DNA of 64,000 bases from Deinococcus sp. YIM 134068 (GTDB taxonomy: Bacteria; Deinococcota; Deinococci; Deinococcales; Deinococcaceae). The translations under genes and the position numbers were made by a program. The notes under the pieces were generated by a model. That model was not told the origin of the DNA and did not search any database. It worked only from the letters and a program-made list of their open reading frames with translations. The stretch's first letter is position 1, and every line of letters begins with the position of its first letter. The stretch covers positions 248,001 through 312,000 of the forward strand of contig NZ_JAZHPF010000001.1 in NCBI RefSeq assembly GCF_036543075.1. Direction: 5' to 3'. Positions 1 to 11,844 of this stretch are shown one piece after another.

Positions 1-61
1 ACGGACAACCGGGCGACCTTCGCGCCGCATGTAATTCTGCCTGTCCAGTAGAAACCTATGT

Positions 62-268
62 TCACTCCCCGCCCGGATGCCGCTCCTCTGGCACGCTCAG
101 GCGGGACTTATCCACGCTTTCGGTCGCGGGCGTGCCCTCCACCGTCTCCCGCGCCAGCTCCCGCATCTCCCGGCTCGCCGCCTCGGAGACCTCGGGCGTC
201 CAGCGTCCGTGCTTGGTCGGGGTGCCTTCCTCGGATGAAGGGTCGGCCTCTTGCTTCTTCTCGGTCAT
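62..268 (-). CDS. Small hydrophilic protein of unknown function
   Basis: A 68-residue charged protein rich in Glu, Ser, Thr and Pro. It has no cysteine, no hydrophobic stretch and no recognisable domain. The ATG follows a weak AGGTG four bases upstream. It lies 89 bases downstream of the herA stop on the same strand, so it may be read from the herA transcript. In composition it resembles three other tiny disordered-looking proteins in the window (at 16664, 17043 and 52337). The gene is supported by its start context and by that resemblance, not by a known family. Confidence 0.5.
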   Translation of the reverse strand: MTEKKQEADPSSEEGTPTKHGRWTPEVSEAASREMRELARETVEGTPATESVDKSRLSVPEERHPGGE

Positions 269-357
269 AGAACACCTCGGCGCTTATTTGACTTGCTCGG
301 GAGTCAGGAGGGACGAGAACGCCTGCGGAGAAACTTCAGCCTTCCGCCCTCTCTGTC

Positions 358-2177
<1,820 letters not shown>

Positions 2178-2181
<4 letters not shown>

Positions 2182-3212
2182 GCGACTGCCCCCGGCCCGT
2201 ACTGCCCGGCGATGTGGGCGCGCAGCCTCCGCGTCACGAGGTCGGCGCTGCCCATCGCGCGGCTCATGGCGCTCTCCAGGGCGGCGGTCGGGATGAGGTT
2301 CTGGGGGGCGCGGGGGTCCTTGTGCGCCCGGCTGGCGAGGCGGCACAGCAGCTCACCGCTCACGTTCGCCACCTCACGCACGATGGGCGGCAGGAAGTCG
2401 GAGTCGTCTGGCGCGTACATCTCCAGCCGCATCACGCCGGACATGGGGTGCTGGTAGAAGGCCGCCTCGCACAGCCGCACATACCAGATGAAGCGCGTCG
2501 TCTTCCCCGTCTTGGAGGTCAGGTGCATGATCGGCGTGCGCTCGCCCGGCTTCAACTCCGAGAGCAGGCCCACCCGGTCGGGCGGAAGGTACTGCGTCTG
2601 CATCGTCTTGACGTAGCCCACGACCGCGCCACCGAGGTTGCTGCGCCGCCGCAGGGTGCCGTCTTGCAGGGTCAGGGCGGTCAGCGCCTCGCGGTCGTCG
2701 CCCTCGTCGAAGGGGACCGCCGAGGCCAGCCCGTGCGAGAGTTCCTGCTCGGCGGAGAGCATGGCCTGTTGCAGCTTGTGGAGCGGCGCGAGCGGGTCGG
2801 TCCCCTCCGCGACGATGGGCGTGTACTGGAGTTGCCCCGTGTGCGGGTCACGCGGCGAGAGGAGGCAGGGGTCCACCCGCAGGCCGGGCGCGTGGGCGAG
2901 GAGCCTTCTCGCCCGCACGTTCTCTAGCTCGGCGGGCCGCGACCCGTGCGGGCACAGGTTCACCGCGCCGACCACGTAGGCCCCGAAACCGCCCATGCCC
3001 GCCTCGCCCTCGTCGTCCTCTAGGAAGACGCGCGACTCCATGCGCCGCTTGCCGTCCACCACATAGACGGTGTGCAGCCGCGCCGGGATTGAACGCGGGG
3101 CCACCGCCCCCCAGCGCGGCGTCTCGATGTCGATCAGGTCCCCCTCGAAGCGTTGCAGGCCGAGTTGCCCGCCCTCCATGTCCACGGGCCAGGGGTCAAG
3201 GCGAATACGCAT
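2178..3212 (-). CDS. nurA: NurA-type nuclease
   Basis: A 344-residue protein directly upstream of herA and translationally coupled to it (GTGA overlap). The segment [12 protein letters not shown] contains Asp53, matching the first metal-binding motif of NurA 5'-3' nucleases. Its length, its position beside HerA and this motif together identify it; the rest of the sequence is divergent, as is usual for bacterial NurA. NurA and HerA form a complex that resects DNA ends. The ATG at 3212 is preceded by TACAAT and seven bases with no Shine-Dalgarno, so translation is probably leaderless. An in-frame ATG at 3221 lies inside that -10 box and is less likely. Confidence 0.8.
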
Positions 3213-3219
3213 GGGGGCC

Positions 3220-3225
3220 ATTGTA
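3220..3225 (-). promoter_or_regulatory. -10 box for leaderless nurA
   Basis: TACAAT lies seven bases before the nurA ATG. No clear -35 and no Shine-Dalgarno are visible. The placement implies a transcript starting at or next to the start codon. Confidence 0.45.
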
Positions 3226-3249
3226 GGGGCGGGGTGTGGGATGTGGGAC

Positions 3250-3294
3250 GGAGGTTGTGGGAAGAGATCACTTCTCCTACACCCCACAACCTCC
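3250..3294. repeat. Perfect 12-bp inverted repeat, GTTGTGGG type
   Basis: GGAGGTTGTGGG at 3250-3261 and its exact complement at 3283-3294 flank a 21-base loop. Neighbouring GTGTGGGATGTGGG extends the left arm with related units. The same repeat type, with a perfect 17-bp stem, occurs at 55239-55294. It sits between the CRP-like gene and nurA and has no U-tract, so it is not a standard terminator. Confidence 0.8.
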
Positions 3295-3352
3295 ACCCCA
3301 AAAGAAAAACGCCCGGCTCTCCTCCCCGGACGTTCCTCCCCACCTGTCCCCC

Positions 3353-3976
3353 TCAGCCGTGGTAGCCGCTCAGCGCCCGAAGCCGGGCCTCGTCCGTCAG
3401 GGTCAGGCAGCGGTAGGCGGGGGTCAGGAGACCGTCGTCGCGCATCTCGCCGATGAGTTTGGAGACGCTCTCGCGGGTGGCCCCGGTGCCCTCGGCGATG
3501 AGTTCGTGGGTGGCGCGGACGTAGCGCACGCCGTTGGGGTGCGTGCCGCCCAGGCTGCTGCCCGCGAGGTTCAGGAGGTAGCGGGCGATGCGCTCGCGGA
3601 GTTCGCCGTCCTGAATATGCACGCCGTCGTTCATGACCCGCTGAAGCTGCGCGCTGAGGCTGCGCGTGACCTCCCACAGCTCGGCGGCGCTGAGGTGCTG
3701 AATGTGGATGGGCGTCAGCGCCGCGTCCGTCAGCGCGATGACCTGATGGCTGCGCGCCAGCCCGTGCAGAGTCTCCTCGCCGAAAATGTCGCCGGGCAAC
3801 ACGTGGCGCACGGTCAGGTTGCGGCCCTGCGGGGTCAGGCGCACGGCGCGGAGGAGGCCGCTCTCCAGCCGGTAGAGCGTCGGGGCCGGGTCGCCCGCGT
3901 AGTACAGCGTGTCGCCACGGCGCAGGGGCCTGCTGCGGAGGTCGGGGCTGGCCGGGACGGTGCTGTACAGGGTCAT
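3353..3976 (-). CDS. CRP/FNR-family transcriptional regulator
   Basis: A 207-residue regulator with an N-terminal cyclic-nucleotide-binding beta-barrel ([10 protein letters not shown] at residues 61-70), a dimer helix, and a C-terminal winged helix-turn-helix ([19 protein letters not shown] region, residues 156-184). It has only one cysteine, near the C-terminus, so no FNR iron-sulfur cluster is likely. The ATG at 3976 follows a good GAGGAG. It is upstream of and co-directional with nurA-herA, separated by 140 bases containing an inverted repeat. D. radiodurans has several CRP-like proteins; DdrI is one, but context suggests this may be a different paralogue, so no symbol is given. The effector is unknown. 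Confidence 0.85.
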   Translation of the reverse strand: MTLYSTVPASPDLRSRPLRRGDTLYYAGDPAPTLYRLESGLLRAVRLTPQGRNLTVRHVLPGDIFGEETLHGLARSHQVIALTDAALTPIHIQHLSAAELWEVTRSLSAQLQRVMNDGVHIQDGELRERIARYLLNLAGSSLGGTHPNGVRYVRATHELIAEGTGATRESVSKLIGEMRDDGLLTPAYRCLTLTDEARLRALSGYHG

Positions 3977-4293
3977 GTCGAACTCCTCGGAGGGAAAGCA
4001 AGGGGCGGTGGGCACGGCTGACAGGCTGACCTGAATGTGATTGAACTGTACAAGGTTTGTCCAACCCCTGAACGTTCGGGCGGGACATTGTGAAGTCCTT
4101 CATAAGCTAGAGGTGGGTGGCAGCGATGGGGGCAGTCAAAAAAGCCTGTGTGACGCGGCGGGACTCGCCCCCCCATAGGCTCTGGCCTACCGAACGACGT
4201 GCAAAACATTTCTCAGACTCATACTCTCTTCATGCCCAATTCGTTGGGCCACAAGCTAAAAGCCGCGCTTGGGCCAACGAGGACGGGGAGCAC
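3977..4293. other. Intergenic region upstream of the CRP-like gene
   Basis: This 317-base gap contains no credible gene. It holds the leader and promoter of the CRP-like regulator, with candidate TTGGAC and TACAGT elements that are badly spaced. It also holds a TGTGA half-site at 4036-4040 without a good partner, and the hairpin downstream of the deacetylase gene described separately. Confidence 0.5.
4242..4279 (-). terminator. Hairpin after the deacetylase gene
   Basis: CGTTGGGCCACAAGC and GCTTGGGCCAACG are imperfectly complementary across a ten-base loop, 15 bases beyond the deacetylase stop. No U-run follows, so its role as a terminator is tentative. Confidence 0.4.
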
Positions 4294-5232
4294 TCAGGCG
4301 TAAACTTCCAGCCCGTCCAGCACGACGCTGGCGTGGGCCTCCACGGTGAGGGCGTGGTCGCGGTTGTAGCCGCCCGCCATCATGGTGACGGTGGGGATGC
4401 CCGCCACGTGTGCCCAGGTCAGCACGGCGCGGTTGCGCTCACGCACGCCGTCCAACGTGAGATGGAAGCGCCCGAAGCGGTCCCCGGCGAGCACGTCCGC
4501 GCCCGCGAGGTACAGCAGCAGGTCGGGCCGGAAGGCGTCCAGCGCGGGGAGGGCTGAGACACGCAGCACGCGCAGATATTCCACGTCCGTCACGCCGTCG
4601 GGCAGGCCGAGGTCGAGGCTGCTCCGCTCCTTGCGGAAGGGGTAGTTGCGCTCGCCGTGGACGCTGAGGGTGAAGGCCCGGTCCTCCCCGGCGAGGAGCG
4701 CCGCCGTGCCGTTCCCCTGATGAACGTCGAGGTCGAGGACGGCAACTCGCCGCGCCCACCCCCCGTCCAGTGCCATCCGCGTCAGGATCGCCGCGTCGTT
4801 CACGAGGCAGAAGCCCTCGGCGCGGTCGGCGAAGGCGTGGTGTGTCCCACCCGCGAGATTGGCACCCCAACCGCACTTCAGGGCGTCGTGCAGGGCCGCA
4901 AGGCTACCCCCCGCCGCCCGCCGTGCCCGCTCTACCACCCCCTCGCTCCACGGCAGCCCGAAGGCGCGTTCCTCTGCCGCCGTCACCTCCCCCCGCCGCC
5001 AGCGCCGCAGCCACGCCGGGTCGTGGACACGGGCGGCGTCGGCCCAGCCGAGCGCGGGCGTCTCCAGCACAGGCAGCAGGCCCGCGAGTCGGTCCCGGAC
5101 TCCCGCGTACTTGTACGCCGGGAAGCGGTGGCCCTCCGGCAGCGGAAAGGTGTACGAGGCGGGCGTGTAGGCCCGGAAGGGATGCGGGAAGGACGGGACG
5201 GCGGGCAGGGTCACGGGGTCAGTGTGGGCCAC
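4294..5232 (-). CDS. Histone deacetylase family (AcuC-like) hydrolase
   Basis: A 312-residue member of the arginase/deacetylase fold, close to bacterial AcuC and acetylpolyamine amidohydrolases. These zinc enzymes remove acetyl groups from lysine side chains or polyamines. The active-site histidine pair is at residues 131-132 (GGTHHAF). The zinc ligands are in [10 protein letters not shown] (Asp169 and His171), with the third in AGADVLAGD (Asp246). The start drawn is GTG; it has no Shine-Dalgarno, and a GTG six codons later is possible. It is divergent from the downstream PfkB kinase. Nothing nearby encodes an acetyltransferase or acetyl-CoA synthetase, so the substrate is not indicated. Confidence 0.88.
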   Translation of the reverse strand: MAHTDPVTLPAVPSFPHPFRAYTPASYTFPLPEGHRFPAYKYAGVRDRLAGLLPVLETPALGWADAARVHDPAWLRRWRRGEVTAAEERAFGLPWSEGVVERARRAAGGSLAALHDALKCGWGANLAGGTHHAFADRAEGFCLVNDAAILTRMALDGGWARRVAVLDLDVHQGNGTAALLAGEDRAFTLSVHGERNYPFRKERSSLDLGLPDGVTDVEYLRVLRVSALPALDAFRPDLLLYLAGADVLAGDRFGRFHLTLDGVRERNRAVLTWAHVAGIPTVTMMAGGYNRDHALTVEAHASVVLDGLEVYA

Positions 5233-5374
5233 GGAGAGGAGAGACGCCGTGTGCTCCCGCTTGTTCTACCTTTGTCTAAGGTCGAGCTTGGGAGGAGTCA
5301 GGACGCGGCCTCCACCCTTTCTCCCCTCGTCACTCAACCCTCATCCCTCCCCCGGTATGTCACTCTGTCCTGCG

Positions 5375-6289
5375 ATGAACAACCCATCCCAACTGCCCCT
5401 GATCGTGAGCGCCGGGGAGGCGCTGACCGACCTCGTGACCGCCGGGGAGAACCGCTGGGTGGCGCATCCCGGCGGGGCCGGGTGGAACGTCGCGCGGGCG
5501 TGCGCGCGGCTGGGGGTGCCGAGCGCCTTCGCGGGCGCGGTCGGGCAGGACAACTTCGGGGACGACCTGACGGCGGCGGGCGGGGCGGCGGGGCTGGACG
5601 GGCGCTTTCTCCAGCGGGTGCCCGCGCCGACGCTGCTCGCGGTGGTGTATCAGGTGACGCCGCCCGCCTACCGCTTCCTGGGCGAGAACAGCGCCGACCT
5701 GCACTTCGACCCGGCCCGGTTGCCGGAGGGCTGGCTGGGCACCGCACGCTGGTTGCATGTGGGCGGCATCAGCCTGAGCCGCTGGCCGCTGGCGCACACG
5801 TTGCTGGGGTTGATCGAGGCGGCGCGGGCGGCGGGCGTGAAGATCAGCTTCGACCCCAACGCGCGCATCACCCACCGCCACCCGGACTATCCGGCGGTCT
5901 TCGCACGAGTGGCCCGACAGAGCGACGTGATGAAGCTCAGCGACGAGGACCTCGCCTTCTTCTTCCCCGGAGAGTCGGAGGAGGACGCCCTCCGCAAGCT
6001 GCGCGGCATGAACGCCCGCTGCCCCATCGTGATCACGCGGGGGGCACGGGGCGCGACCCTCTATCACCCCGCCGGACGTGCCGACCTGCCTGCCGCGCCC
6101 GTGAAGGTGGCGGACACGGTGGGGGCCGGGGACGCCCTGTGCGCGGGCCTCCTCGTCAGCGCGACCGAGCAGCCGGACGCCCGCTGGACCGACCATCTCC
6201 GCCTGGGCCTGCGCGCCGCCGCCGCCGCCTGCGCCCGCCCCGGTGCCTACGCCCCCACGCGGGGGGATGTGGAGGCGGTGCCACTGTAG
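5375..6289 (+). CDS. PfkB-family carbohydrate kinase
   Basis: A 304-residue ribokinase/PfkB kinase, most like fructokinases or 2-keto-3-deoxygluconate kinases; it transfers phosphate from ATP to a sugar. The N-terminal PfkB signature [15 protein letters not shown] lies near residue 30 and the C-terminal signature [14 protein letters not shown] carries the catalytic Asp of GAGD. An in-frame ATG at 5357 would add six residues. Neither start has a clear Shine-Dalgarno. It stands alone between the deacetylase and the P450, so context does not fix the sugar. Confidence 0.88.
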   Translation: MNNPSQLPLIVSAGEALTDLVTAGENRWVAHPGGAGWNVARACARLGVPSAFAGAVGQDNFGDDLTAAGGAAGLDGRFLQRVPAPTLLAVVYQVTPPAYRFLGENSADLHFDPARLPEGWLGTARWLHVGGISLSRWPLAHTLLGLIEAARAAGVKISFDPNARITHRHPDYPAVFARVARQSDVMKLSDEDLAFFFPGESEEDALRKLRGMNARCPIVITRGARGATLYHPAGRADLPAAPVKVADTVGAGDALCAGLLVSATEQPDARWTDHLRLGLRAAAAACARPGAYAPTRGDVEAVPL

Positions 6290-6367
6290 CGGGCGACGGG
6301 GAGCAAAGAGGCGTCGTCAGCGGGCTGAGTTGCCCTGTAGCGTTCAGAGAACCTTCGAAGCAGGTTC

Positions 6368-7516
6368 TCACCGTGTCGCAGATGTGACGACGAGAGGCCC
6401 CCTCGGTCCCAGCGTCACCCCCGGCTGGGGCGAGGGGTCGCCGCGCACGGCCCTCAGCGGCGGCAGGGCGGCCAACGTCTCCAGAATGAGGAGGTGGGCG
6501 AGGTGCAGCCCCAAGCACACGCGCTCGCCGCCGCCAAAGGGGAGGTAGGCCCAGGCGGGGGGCGCTGAGCGCCAGCGGTCCGGGCGGAACTCATGGGGTG
6601 CGTCCCACAGGCGTGGATCGCGGGCACTGAGATAGGGGCTGTACAGGGCCAGGGTGCCGCGCGGCAGCCGCACCCCCTCCCACGTCATGTCGCGGGCGAG
6701 GCGGCGGCTGCCCATCCAGCCGGGCGGATAGAGGCGCAACGTCTCCTTGAGGACGGCGGGGTGATGCTCGGGCGCGTGCCATTCGGGATGCCGGGCGACG
6801 TGCCACACCGCCCACGCGAGGGCGTGCGTCGTCGTGTCGTGGGCGGCGGCGAGGCTGACCCGCGTTTCCTCCAGCCCTCCCGGCAGCGGCGCGAGGAGGG
6901 CGAGCAGGTCGTCTCCCCCACCCCGCGTCAGGCGAAGGTCGGCGAGGCGGCGCAACTCGGCATGGACCCGGTGGAACAGGAGCGGGCGGGGCAGCGCCGG
7001 AATGGGGAAGGGTTGCCGCAGCGGGGCGAGGAAGGCGTGGAGCAATTCCGGGCGGAACTCGCCGGAGAAGTACGCCGCGTTCAGCAGGTGAAGGACGGCG
7101 TGGTCGGCCCAAGTGAGGGCGTCGAACTCTCCTGACGGGGGAGGGGGAAGCGCGGCCTGGATGCGGGAGCGGAGAACCTCCAAGTGGCGTTTGCCGAAGC
7201 CGGGATTCAAAACCTTGCGGCGAGAACTATGGCCGGGCGCGTCGGTCAGGATGACCCCGCCCGCGAGGTGCGGCACGACCCGCGAGAAGCTGCCCGCGCT
7301 GCGGAAGGTGGCGAGGTCGGTCAGCAGGCGGCGGTTCCAAGCCGGGCTGGAGGCTACGACGGCGGGCAGCCCCAGCCGCAGGCGGAAGAGGTCGCCGCCC
7401 ACCTCCCGCGCCCGCCGCGCCCCGTCCTCGATCAGCGGCAGTGGAGAGAGCGCCCAGTCGCGCAGGTGGCCGTTCCCCAGCTTCGGCGGCGGCTCGGGCA
7501 GGTTCGTCAGGCTCAC
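6368..7516 (-). CDS. Cytochrome P450, probable carotenoid 2-beta-hydroxylase
   Basis: A 382-residue soluble P450. The heme-binding loop FGGGERVCLG (Cys about residue 334) is intact, the ETLR helix-K motif is present, and the I-helix reads AAHDTTT. It is the last gene of the carotenoid operon, starting at a GTG that overlaps the crtD stop as GTGA (an adjacent GTG lies one codon upstream). In D. radiodurans CYP287A1 hydroxylates carbon 2 of the beta-ionone ring of deinoxanthin. Membership of that family is inferred from the operon and short length. Ferredoxin partners are not encoded here. Confidence 0.82.
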   Translation of the reverse strand: MSLTNLPEPPPKLGNGHLRDWALSPLPLIEDGARRAREVGGDLFRLRLGLPAVVASSPAWNRRLLTDLATFRSAGSFSRVVPHLAGGVILTDAPGHSSRRKVLNPGFGKRHLEVLRSRIQAALPPPPSGEFDALTWADHAVLHLLNAAYFSGEFRPELLHAFLAPLRQPFPIPALPRPLLFHRVHAELRRLADLRLTRGGGDDLLALLAPLPGGLEETRVSLAAAHDTTTHALAWAVWHVARHPEWHAPEHHPAVLKETLRLYPPGWMGSRRLARDMTWEGVRLPRGTLALYSPYLSARDPRLWDAPHEFRPDRWRSAPPAWAYLPFGGGERVCLGLHLAHLLILETLAALPPLRAVRGDPSPQPGVTLGPRGPLVVTSATR

Positions 7517-8922
7517 CACGTCTCGCCCTCACCGGGCACGTGGGAGCCGTCCAGATCGTCGTAGGGCAGACCCAGCAGCGTTCCGGCCCCGTTCCAGCCG
7601 CTCAGGATGGAGAGGGGCACGCCGCCGCCGGGGTGGACAGTCCCGCCGACCTGCACGAGATTCCGCGCGCCCGGATGGGTCCAGCCCGGTCGGAGGCTTC
7701 CCAGCAGGCCGTGGGGTGCCCGTCCGTACAGCGCCCCCCGCGCGGCGGTGCGGGCGTACTCGGCGGGCGAGAGGGGCCGCCACTCGGTCACGGGCAGGGG
7801 CAGGCGGGCCTGGAGGCGGCCCAGCAGGAACTCGCCGTACTCGTGCGGGTCGTCCGTCACCTCGGGGTTGGGCGGCGCGTTCACGAGGAGGAAGGCGCGG
7901 TCGCCGTCGAGGTGGAGGTAGAGGGTGGGGTCGCCCGGCAGGCGTCCGGCGCGGATGTCGCGCCACTCGCGGGCATAGTCGGCGGGCCAGAGGAGGTGGT
8001 GGGCGCGGCCCCGGTCCTCCGCGAGCCGAAGTTGCAGCGCGAAGCCGCTCACCCCGCGCGGCGTGCGGTCGGGGGGCAGGCCCAGCCAGCCGCGCGTCAT
8101 GGCCCGGTCGGCGGCGCTCACCCAGGCGTCGGCAGTCAGCACGCCCCGGTCCGTGTGCGCGCCCAGCACCCGCCCCGCCCGCGTGATGAGGTGTTCCACC
8201 CGCGTCCCGAACTCGAAGCGCACCCCCAGCGCCTCCGCCCGCTCGCGCAGCCGCCCGGCGAGGGGACCCAGCCCCCCCTCCAAGTGCCACACCCCGTAAC
8301 CCAGCTCCACCCAGGCGACGTTATGCAGCACGGCGGGCGCGCGGTACGGGTCGGCCCCCAGGTACGTGGCGAAGCGCAGCCAGAAGGGGGTCAGGAAGGG
8401 GCCACTCCGCACAAATCGGGCGAGGCTGGACCACGGGGCGGCCCGGTGCCCGCGCGTCACGGCGTAGCGCGCGAGCTGGAGACGATTCGGCGGCGGCCCG
8501 AAGATGAACGTGGGCGCGGCGTCGAGGTACATCCGGCGCGCGGCGAAGAGGAGCCGGGCATAGTCGCGGCCCTCCTGCCGGGAGAGTTGCGCGAGAGTCG
8601 GCTCCAAGCTTCCGGCCACGTGCAGCGCCTCCGGGGCGAAGGTGCGCCCTCCGGGGGCGTGGTAGGTCGTGGTGGGGCGGGCGGCCTCCAGCGGGGGCAG
8701 GGCGAGGCCGGTCCGCTCGTGGAGCGCCCGAAAAATCTGCGGCATGGTCACGACCGTCGGGCCGCTGGAGAAGTCCTCGTAGCCCAGCGCCGCCTTGCCG
8801 CCGGGCCGCCCCAGCGCATCGAGCACCGTCACGCGCACGCCCTCACGGGCCAGCCGCAGCGCCGCCGCCAGCCCCGCGAAGCCGGAGCCGAGGACGGCGA
8901 CGTGACCCGGAGCGCGCGTCAT
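7513..8922 (-). CDS. crtD: CrtI/CrtD-type carotenoid desaturase
   Basis: A 469-residue FAD-dependent oxidoreductase of the phytoene-desaturase family. The N-terminal dinucleotide-binding motif [18 protein letters not shown] is followed by [11 protein letters not shown]. The C-terminal [17 protein letters not shown] is the family FAD-binding signature. Its length and its position beside CruF and CrtO favour the C-3',4' desaturase of deinoxanthin synthesis over the primary phytoene desaturase. Its ATG overlaps the stop of the glycosyltransferase gene (ATGA) and its stop overlaps the P450 start. Product specificity is inferred. Confidence 0.72.
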   Translation of the reverse strand: MTRAPGHVAVLGSGFAGLAAALRLAREGVRVTVLDALGRPGGKAALGYEDFSSGPTVVTMPQIFRALHERTGLALPPLEAARPTTTYHAPGGRTFAPEALHVAGSLEPTLAQLSRQEGRDYARLLFAARRMYLDAAPTFIFGPPPNRLQLARYAVTRGHRAAPWSSLARFVRSGPFLTPFWLRFATYLGADPYRAPAVLHNVAWVELGYGVWHLEGGLGPLAGRLRERAEALGVRFEFGTRVEHLITRAGRVLGAHTDRGVLTADAWVSAADRAMTRGWLGLPPDRTPRGVSGFALQLRLAEDRGRAHHLLWPADYAREWRDIRAGRLPGDPTLYLHLDGDRAFLLVNAPPNPEVTDDPHEYGEFLLGRLQARLPLPVTEWRPLSPAEYARTAARGALYGRAPHGLLGSLRPGWTHPGARNLVQVGGTVHPGGGVPLSILSGWNGAGTLLGLPYDDLDGSHVPGEGETW

Positions 8923-10115
8923 CCCCGAACACCTTCCACCACGGGAGATGCGGGCTGAGGCAGATGCTCTCCAGGCTGACCGCTGACGGCTGACCGCTGA
9001 CGGCTCTGCTCGTAGCTCCGCCCCTTCCACCCCACCCGCGCGCCCCGTGCCCGCAGGAAGACGGGCAGGGCGAGCAGCGGCGTCAGGGGACCGAGCAGCC
9101 CCTCGGCGAGGTCGGCGGGGCGGCGGCGACCCGCGACGAGGTTGACGAGGGCGCGTTCGGCCACGCCCGCCACACGCAGGGCGGTCAGCCAGCGCCAGCG
9201 CCGGGAGGGCAGCAGCCACGGCAGCGTGTACGCCGCGAGGTGCCAGCCCAGCGACACGGCGAGCAGCACGCGCGAGCGCCCGTGGACCTCGTAGGCGTTC
9301 TTGCCGAAGCCGCCGACGGACTCCCGGTAGCCCCGGTACATCCGCACCTCCACGCACTCGCCTCCCAGCGCGAGGGCGAGGCGACCATCCTCCGCCTTGA
9401 GCCGCTGACCGAACTTCACGTCCTCCAGCAGCTCGGCGCGGACGAGGGCGTGCCCGCCGAGCCGGGCGTAGGCTTCCCGGCGAAAGGCCATCAGTTGCCC
9501 GTTCGCCGCGCTCGCCGCCCGGTGGGGAATCCGCAGCACCGGCTCGGGCAGGAGGGTCAGCAGCACCACGTCCACCAGCGGGGTGAGCAACCGCTCGCCG
9601 AACGTCTCGTTGCGCTGGCGCGGGTACACGCTGAGGAGATCGGCCCCCGAGCGCGAAAGCTCGTGCAGCACGGCACCCAGCGCCCCCGGCCTCCAGTCCA
9701 CGTCCGCGTCGGTGAAGATCAGGAGGTCCCCCGTCGCCGCCTCGCCGAGCTGCTGGCAGGCCCACGGTTTGCCGTGCCAGCCGGGCGGAAGGGGCCGCCC
9801 CTCCAGCACCCGCGCCCCCGGCACCCCCGCGCACAGGCGGCGGGCGACCTCCCCCGTGCCGTCGCCGCTGCCGTCGTCCAACACCAGCACCTCGTCGGCC
9901 CCCTGCGCGAGCAGGCCGGGCAGGGTGCGCGGGAGGTTGTGCGCCTCGTCCCGCGCGGGCACGAGCAGCGAGACGCGCGGAGCGTCCACGGGCCGGGGCC
10001 GGGGCCGCAGCCGGGGAAAGTGCCGCGCGTTGACGAGCAGCACCGCCCCCTTCACCCCGAAGAAGACCGCCGCCGCGACCCCGTACACGCCAAGCAGAAC
10101 GCGGGCGCGACTCAC
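8919..10115 (-). CDS. GT2 glycosyltransferase, probable carotenoid glycosyltransferase
   Basis: A 398-residue family-2 glycosyltransferase with an N-terminal membrane helix (about residues 4-27). The nucleotide-sugar motifs are [12 protein letters not shown] and FTDADVDW, and the acceptor-side ED motif is in [11 protein letters not shown]. Hydrophobic segments near the C-terminus suggest membrane attachment. The arrangement resembles CruC-type hydroxychlorobactene glucosyltransferases. The GTG start has GGAGG five bases upstream. The last 25 or so residues (from SRQRSAVSG) are encoded by a GTCAGCGGTCAGC repeat and look added on. With the adjacent acyltransferase it suggests a glycosylated, acylated carotenoid; this is inference. 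Confidence 0.75.
   Translation of the reverse strand: MSRARVLLGVYGVAAAVFFGVKGAVLLVNARHFPRLRPRPRPVDAPRVSLLVPARDEAHNLPRTLPGLLAQGADEVLVLDDGSGDGTGEVARRLCAGVPGARVLEGRPLPPGWHGKPWACQQLGEAATGDLLIFTDADVDWRPGALGAVLHELSRSGADLLSVYPRQRNETFGERLLTPLVDVVLLTLLPEPVLRIPHRAASAANGQLMAFRREAYARLGGHALVRAELLEDVKFGQRLKAEDGRLALALGGECVEVRMYRGYRESVGGFGKNAYEVHGRSRVLLAVSLGWHLAAYTLPWLLPSRRWRWLTALRVAGVAERALVNLVAGRRRPADLAEGLLGPLTPLLALPVFLRARGARVGWKGRSYEQSRQRSAVSGQPGEHLPQPASPVVEGVRG
8974..9004. repeat. Tandem GCTGACCGCTGACG repeat inside a gene end
   Basis: GCTGACCGCTGACG occurs twice in tandem within the 3' end of the glycosyltransferase gene. It is the same unit seen in intergenic regions near 16930, 22770, 29823, 32484, 32535 and 48205. 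Confidence 0.85.
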
Positions 10116-10215
10116 GCCGCCTCCGGGCAGGGCCGCGTCTGTTCACGGCTCCAACCCTGAGAACCCACCGCCCCACCTTCTGCTGGCCGCTGGAAGCTGG
10201 AAGCTGGCCGCCCCC

Positions 10216-10872
10216 TCACCGCTCCCCCGTCAGCCGCGCGAGCAAACGCCCCGCCCCCGCCAGCCGCTCCTGCGCGCTCGCCCGCCCGCCCGCGAGGCGC
10301 AGATAGCCCGCGAGGGGAGATTCCGGGTCACTCGCCCGCAGTTCGTCGTCCAGCGCGGCGAGTTCGTCCGTGAGAACTTGCGTCAGTTCCCCACCCGGCA
10401 CCGCCCGCCCGAAGCGCAGATAGGCTTCCGGCCTCTGCGCGCCCCGCAACGTGACCCGCAGGGCGACGGGAACGAGAGGCACCCCCGCCGTCCGGGCGAT
10501 CCAGGCGGCTCCGGGCTGCACGTCCCGGAGTGGTCCGACAGGCTGCAAGGCCCCCTCCGGGAAGACGACCACCCACGCCCCCGCCCGCGCCGCGCGCACG
10601 GCAGCCCGCACCTCACTCGTGCCCAGCGCCCCGACCCGCCGCAGGAAGGGGAAGCGGGCGAGTTGCCGCTCCGTCATCAGCACCCGGAATTCCACCCCCA
10701 GTACCCACGTCACCTCGCGCATCACGTAGCCGTCCCACCAGGAATGGTGATTGGGGGCGATCACGGCCCCGCCAGGGGGGAGAGGGCCGCGTGCCCACAC
10801 GCCCGCGAGGTCGCTGTGAACACTCCGGCGGATGCTCGCGCGCAGGAGGGCCGTCACCGGGTCGGGTCTCAC
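10216..10872 (-). CDS. PlsC-type acyltransferase, possibly CruD-like
   Basis: A 218-residue 1-acylglycerol-3-phosphate acyltransferase-like enzyme. The catalytic HX4D motif is NHHSWWDG near residue 41 and the FPEG substrate motif is in VVVFPEGAL. The GTG start overlaps the cruF stop (GTGA). The position between cruF and a GT2 enzyme, inside a carotenoid operon, suggests it acylates a carotenoid glycoside, as CruD does in green sulfur bacteria. A general phospholipid role cannot be excluded. A 100-base gap with GCTGGCCGCTGGAAGC repeats separates it from the glycosyltransferase gene. Confidence 0.75.
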   Translation of the reverse strand: MRPDPVTALLRASIRRSVHSDLAGVWARGPLPPGGAVIAPNHHSWWDGYVMREVTWVLGVEFRVLMTERQLARFPFLRRVGALGTSEVRAAVRAARAGAWVVVFPEGALQPVGPLRDVQPGAAWIARTAGVPLVPVALRVTLRGAQRPEAYLRFGRAVPGGELTQVLTDELAALDDELRASDPESPLAGYLRLAGGRASAQERLAGAGRLLARLTGER

Positions 10873-11834
10873 GTCCGCACCCCACGCACGGCCCGCGTCA
10901 GCCCCAGCCCCGCCAGCATCACCGCCAGCGTCACGCCCGCCTCGGCGTACCGCCCGACGAGGACGAGGCCGCCGGGCAGGAAGAAGGTCTCGATGGGGTA
11001 GGCGAGGGCGAAGGTGGGTCGCCTTTGATCAGACGCCCCGAACATCCCCGGCGCAATTCGCGTGAAGGCCCACGCGATCCCCGTCCCCACCGCCCACCAC
11101 CCCACGAAGTTCTGGACGGGCGCACCGGCCCACACCGGAGCCGGGTCGCTCCAGCGCCAGTAGCCCTCGGTCGTCATCAGCGGCTCCAGCCCCACGTCCC
11201 AGGCCAGGACGAGCAGCCCCGCCAGCCACGCCCGCCCGCCCGCGAGCAGCAGCGCGGCGAGGGGAAAGGCGAACCACCCCAGCGGCACGATCAGCGGCAC
11301 GGTGAGGAGCGTCGGGGCCGGGGCACCCGCGTAGGAGTACACCCCGAACGGGAAGCCCGTGCGGCTGCCGAGGAGTTCCACGCCCAGGCCGACCGCAAAG
11401 GCCAGCGCCGCCATCATCAACGCCCGCCGCACTCCCGCCCGCTCCCACGCGAAAGCAAAGGCCGCCGCGAACAGCGCCCCCGTGCTCAGCAGCGCGAGCA
11501 ACGGAAAGCCGTCGGGCCAGAGGGGAACCGGGATTTTCAACCCCACGTACAGCGCCGTGAGCCACATCCACGGGCGCATCTGCGTGGAAACGTCCGCTGC
11601 CCTGAGTCTCAGCACCTGCCCGAACTTCGGCCCAAGCGCATCACCCGCCAAAGCCAGAACTCCGGTGAGCGGCAGCCCCAGCGCGATCAATACCAATCCG
11701 CCCGCCACGCCATTCAGCACGAGCAGCGCCCCGAGGAAAGAGACACCCAGCGCGGCGAAGGCGAGGCCGGAGCGGAGGAAGAGTGGGCTGACTCTCCCTC
11801 CCCTCCTCTCGCCGCTCACTGTTCCGCGTCTCAT
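10869..11834 (-). CDS. cruF: CruF-type carotenoid 1',2'-hydratase
   Basis: A 321-residue polytopic membrane protein of the DUF422/CruF family, with about eight hydrophobic segments. Conserved polar positions include [16 protein letters not shown] and GYWRW. CruF adds water across the C-1',2' bond of the psi end, giving the tertiary hydroxyl found in deinoxanthin. It lies ten bases after crtO and overlaps the acyltransferase start. That placement between crtO and crtD strongly supports the assignment. Confidence 0.87.
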   Translation of the reverse strand: MRRGTVSGERRGGRVSPLFLRSGLAFAALGVSFLGALLVLNGVAGGLVLIALGLPLTGVLALAGDALGPKFGQVLRLRAADVSTQMRPWMWLTALYVGLKIPVPLWPDGFPLLALLSTGALFAAAFAFAWERAGVRRALMMAALAFAVGLGVELLGSRTGFPFGVYSYAGAPAPTLLTVPLIVPLGWFAFPLAALLLAGGRAWLAGLLVLAWDVGLEPLMTTEGYWRWSDPAPVWAGAPVQNFVGWWAVGTGIAWAFTRIAPGMFGASDQRRPTFALAYPIETFFLPGGLVLVGRYAEAGVTLAVMLAGLGLTRAVRGVRT

Positions 11835-11844
11835 TCTCGTCCCG

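Noticed and set aside
3213..3352. Radiation/desiccation response motif upstream of nurA-herA
   Set aside because: The known 17-bp palindrome (TTATGTCA type) is absent; the inverted repeat there is a G-rich repeat found elsewhere.
4036..4052. CRP-type operator near the CRP-like gene
   Set aside because: Only one TGTGA half-site is good; the partner half-site matches poorly at any normal spacing.
8974..9004. Possible CRISPR-like direct repeats
   Set aside because: The units are 7-14 bases, tandem without unique spacers, partly inside a coding sequence, and no cas gene is present.
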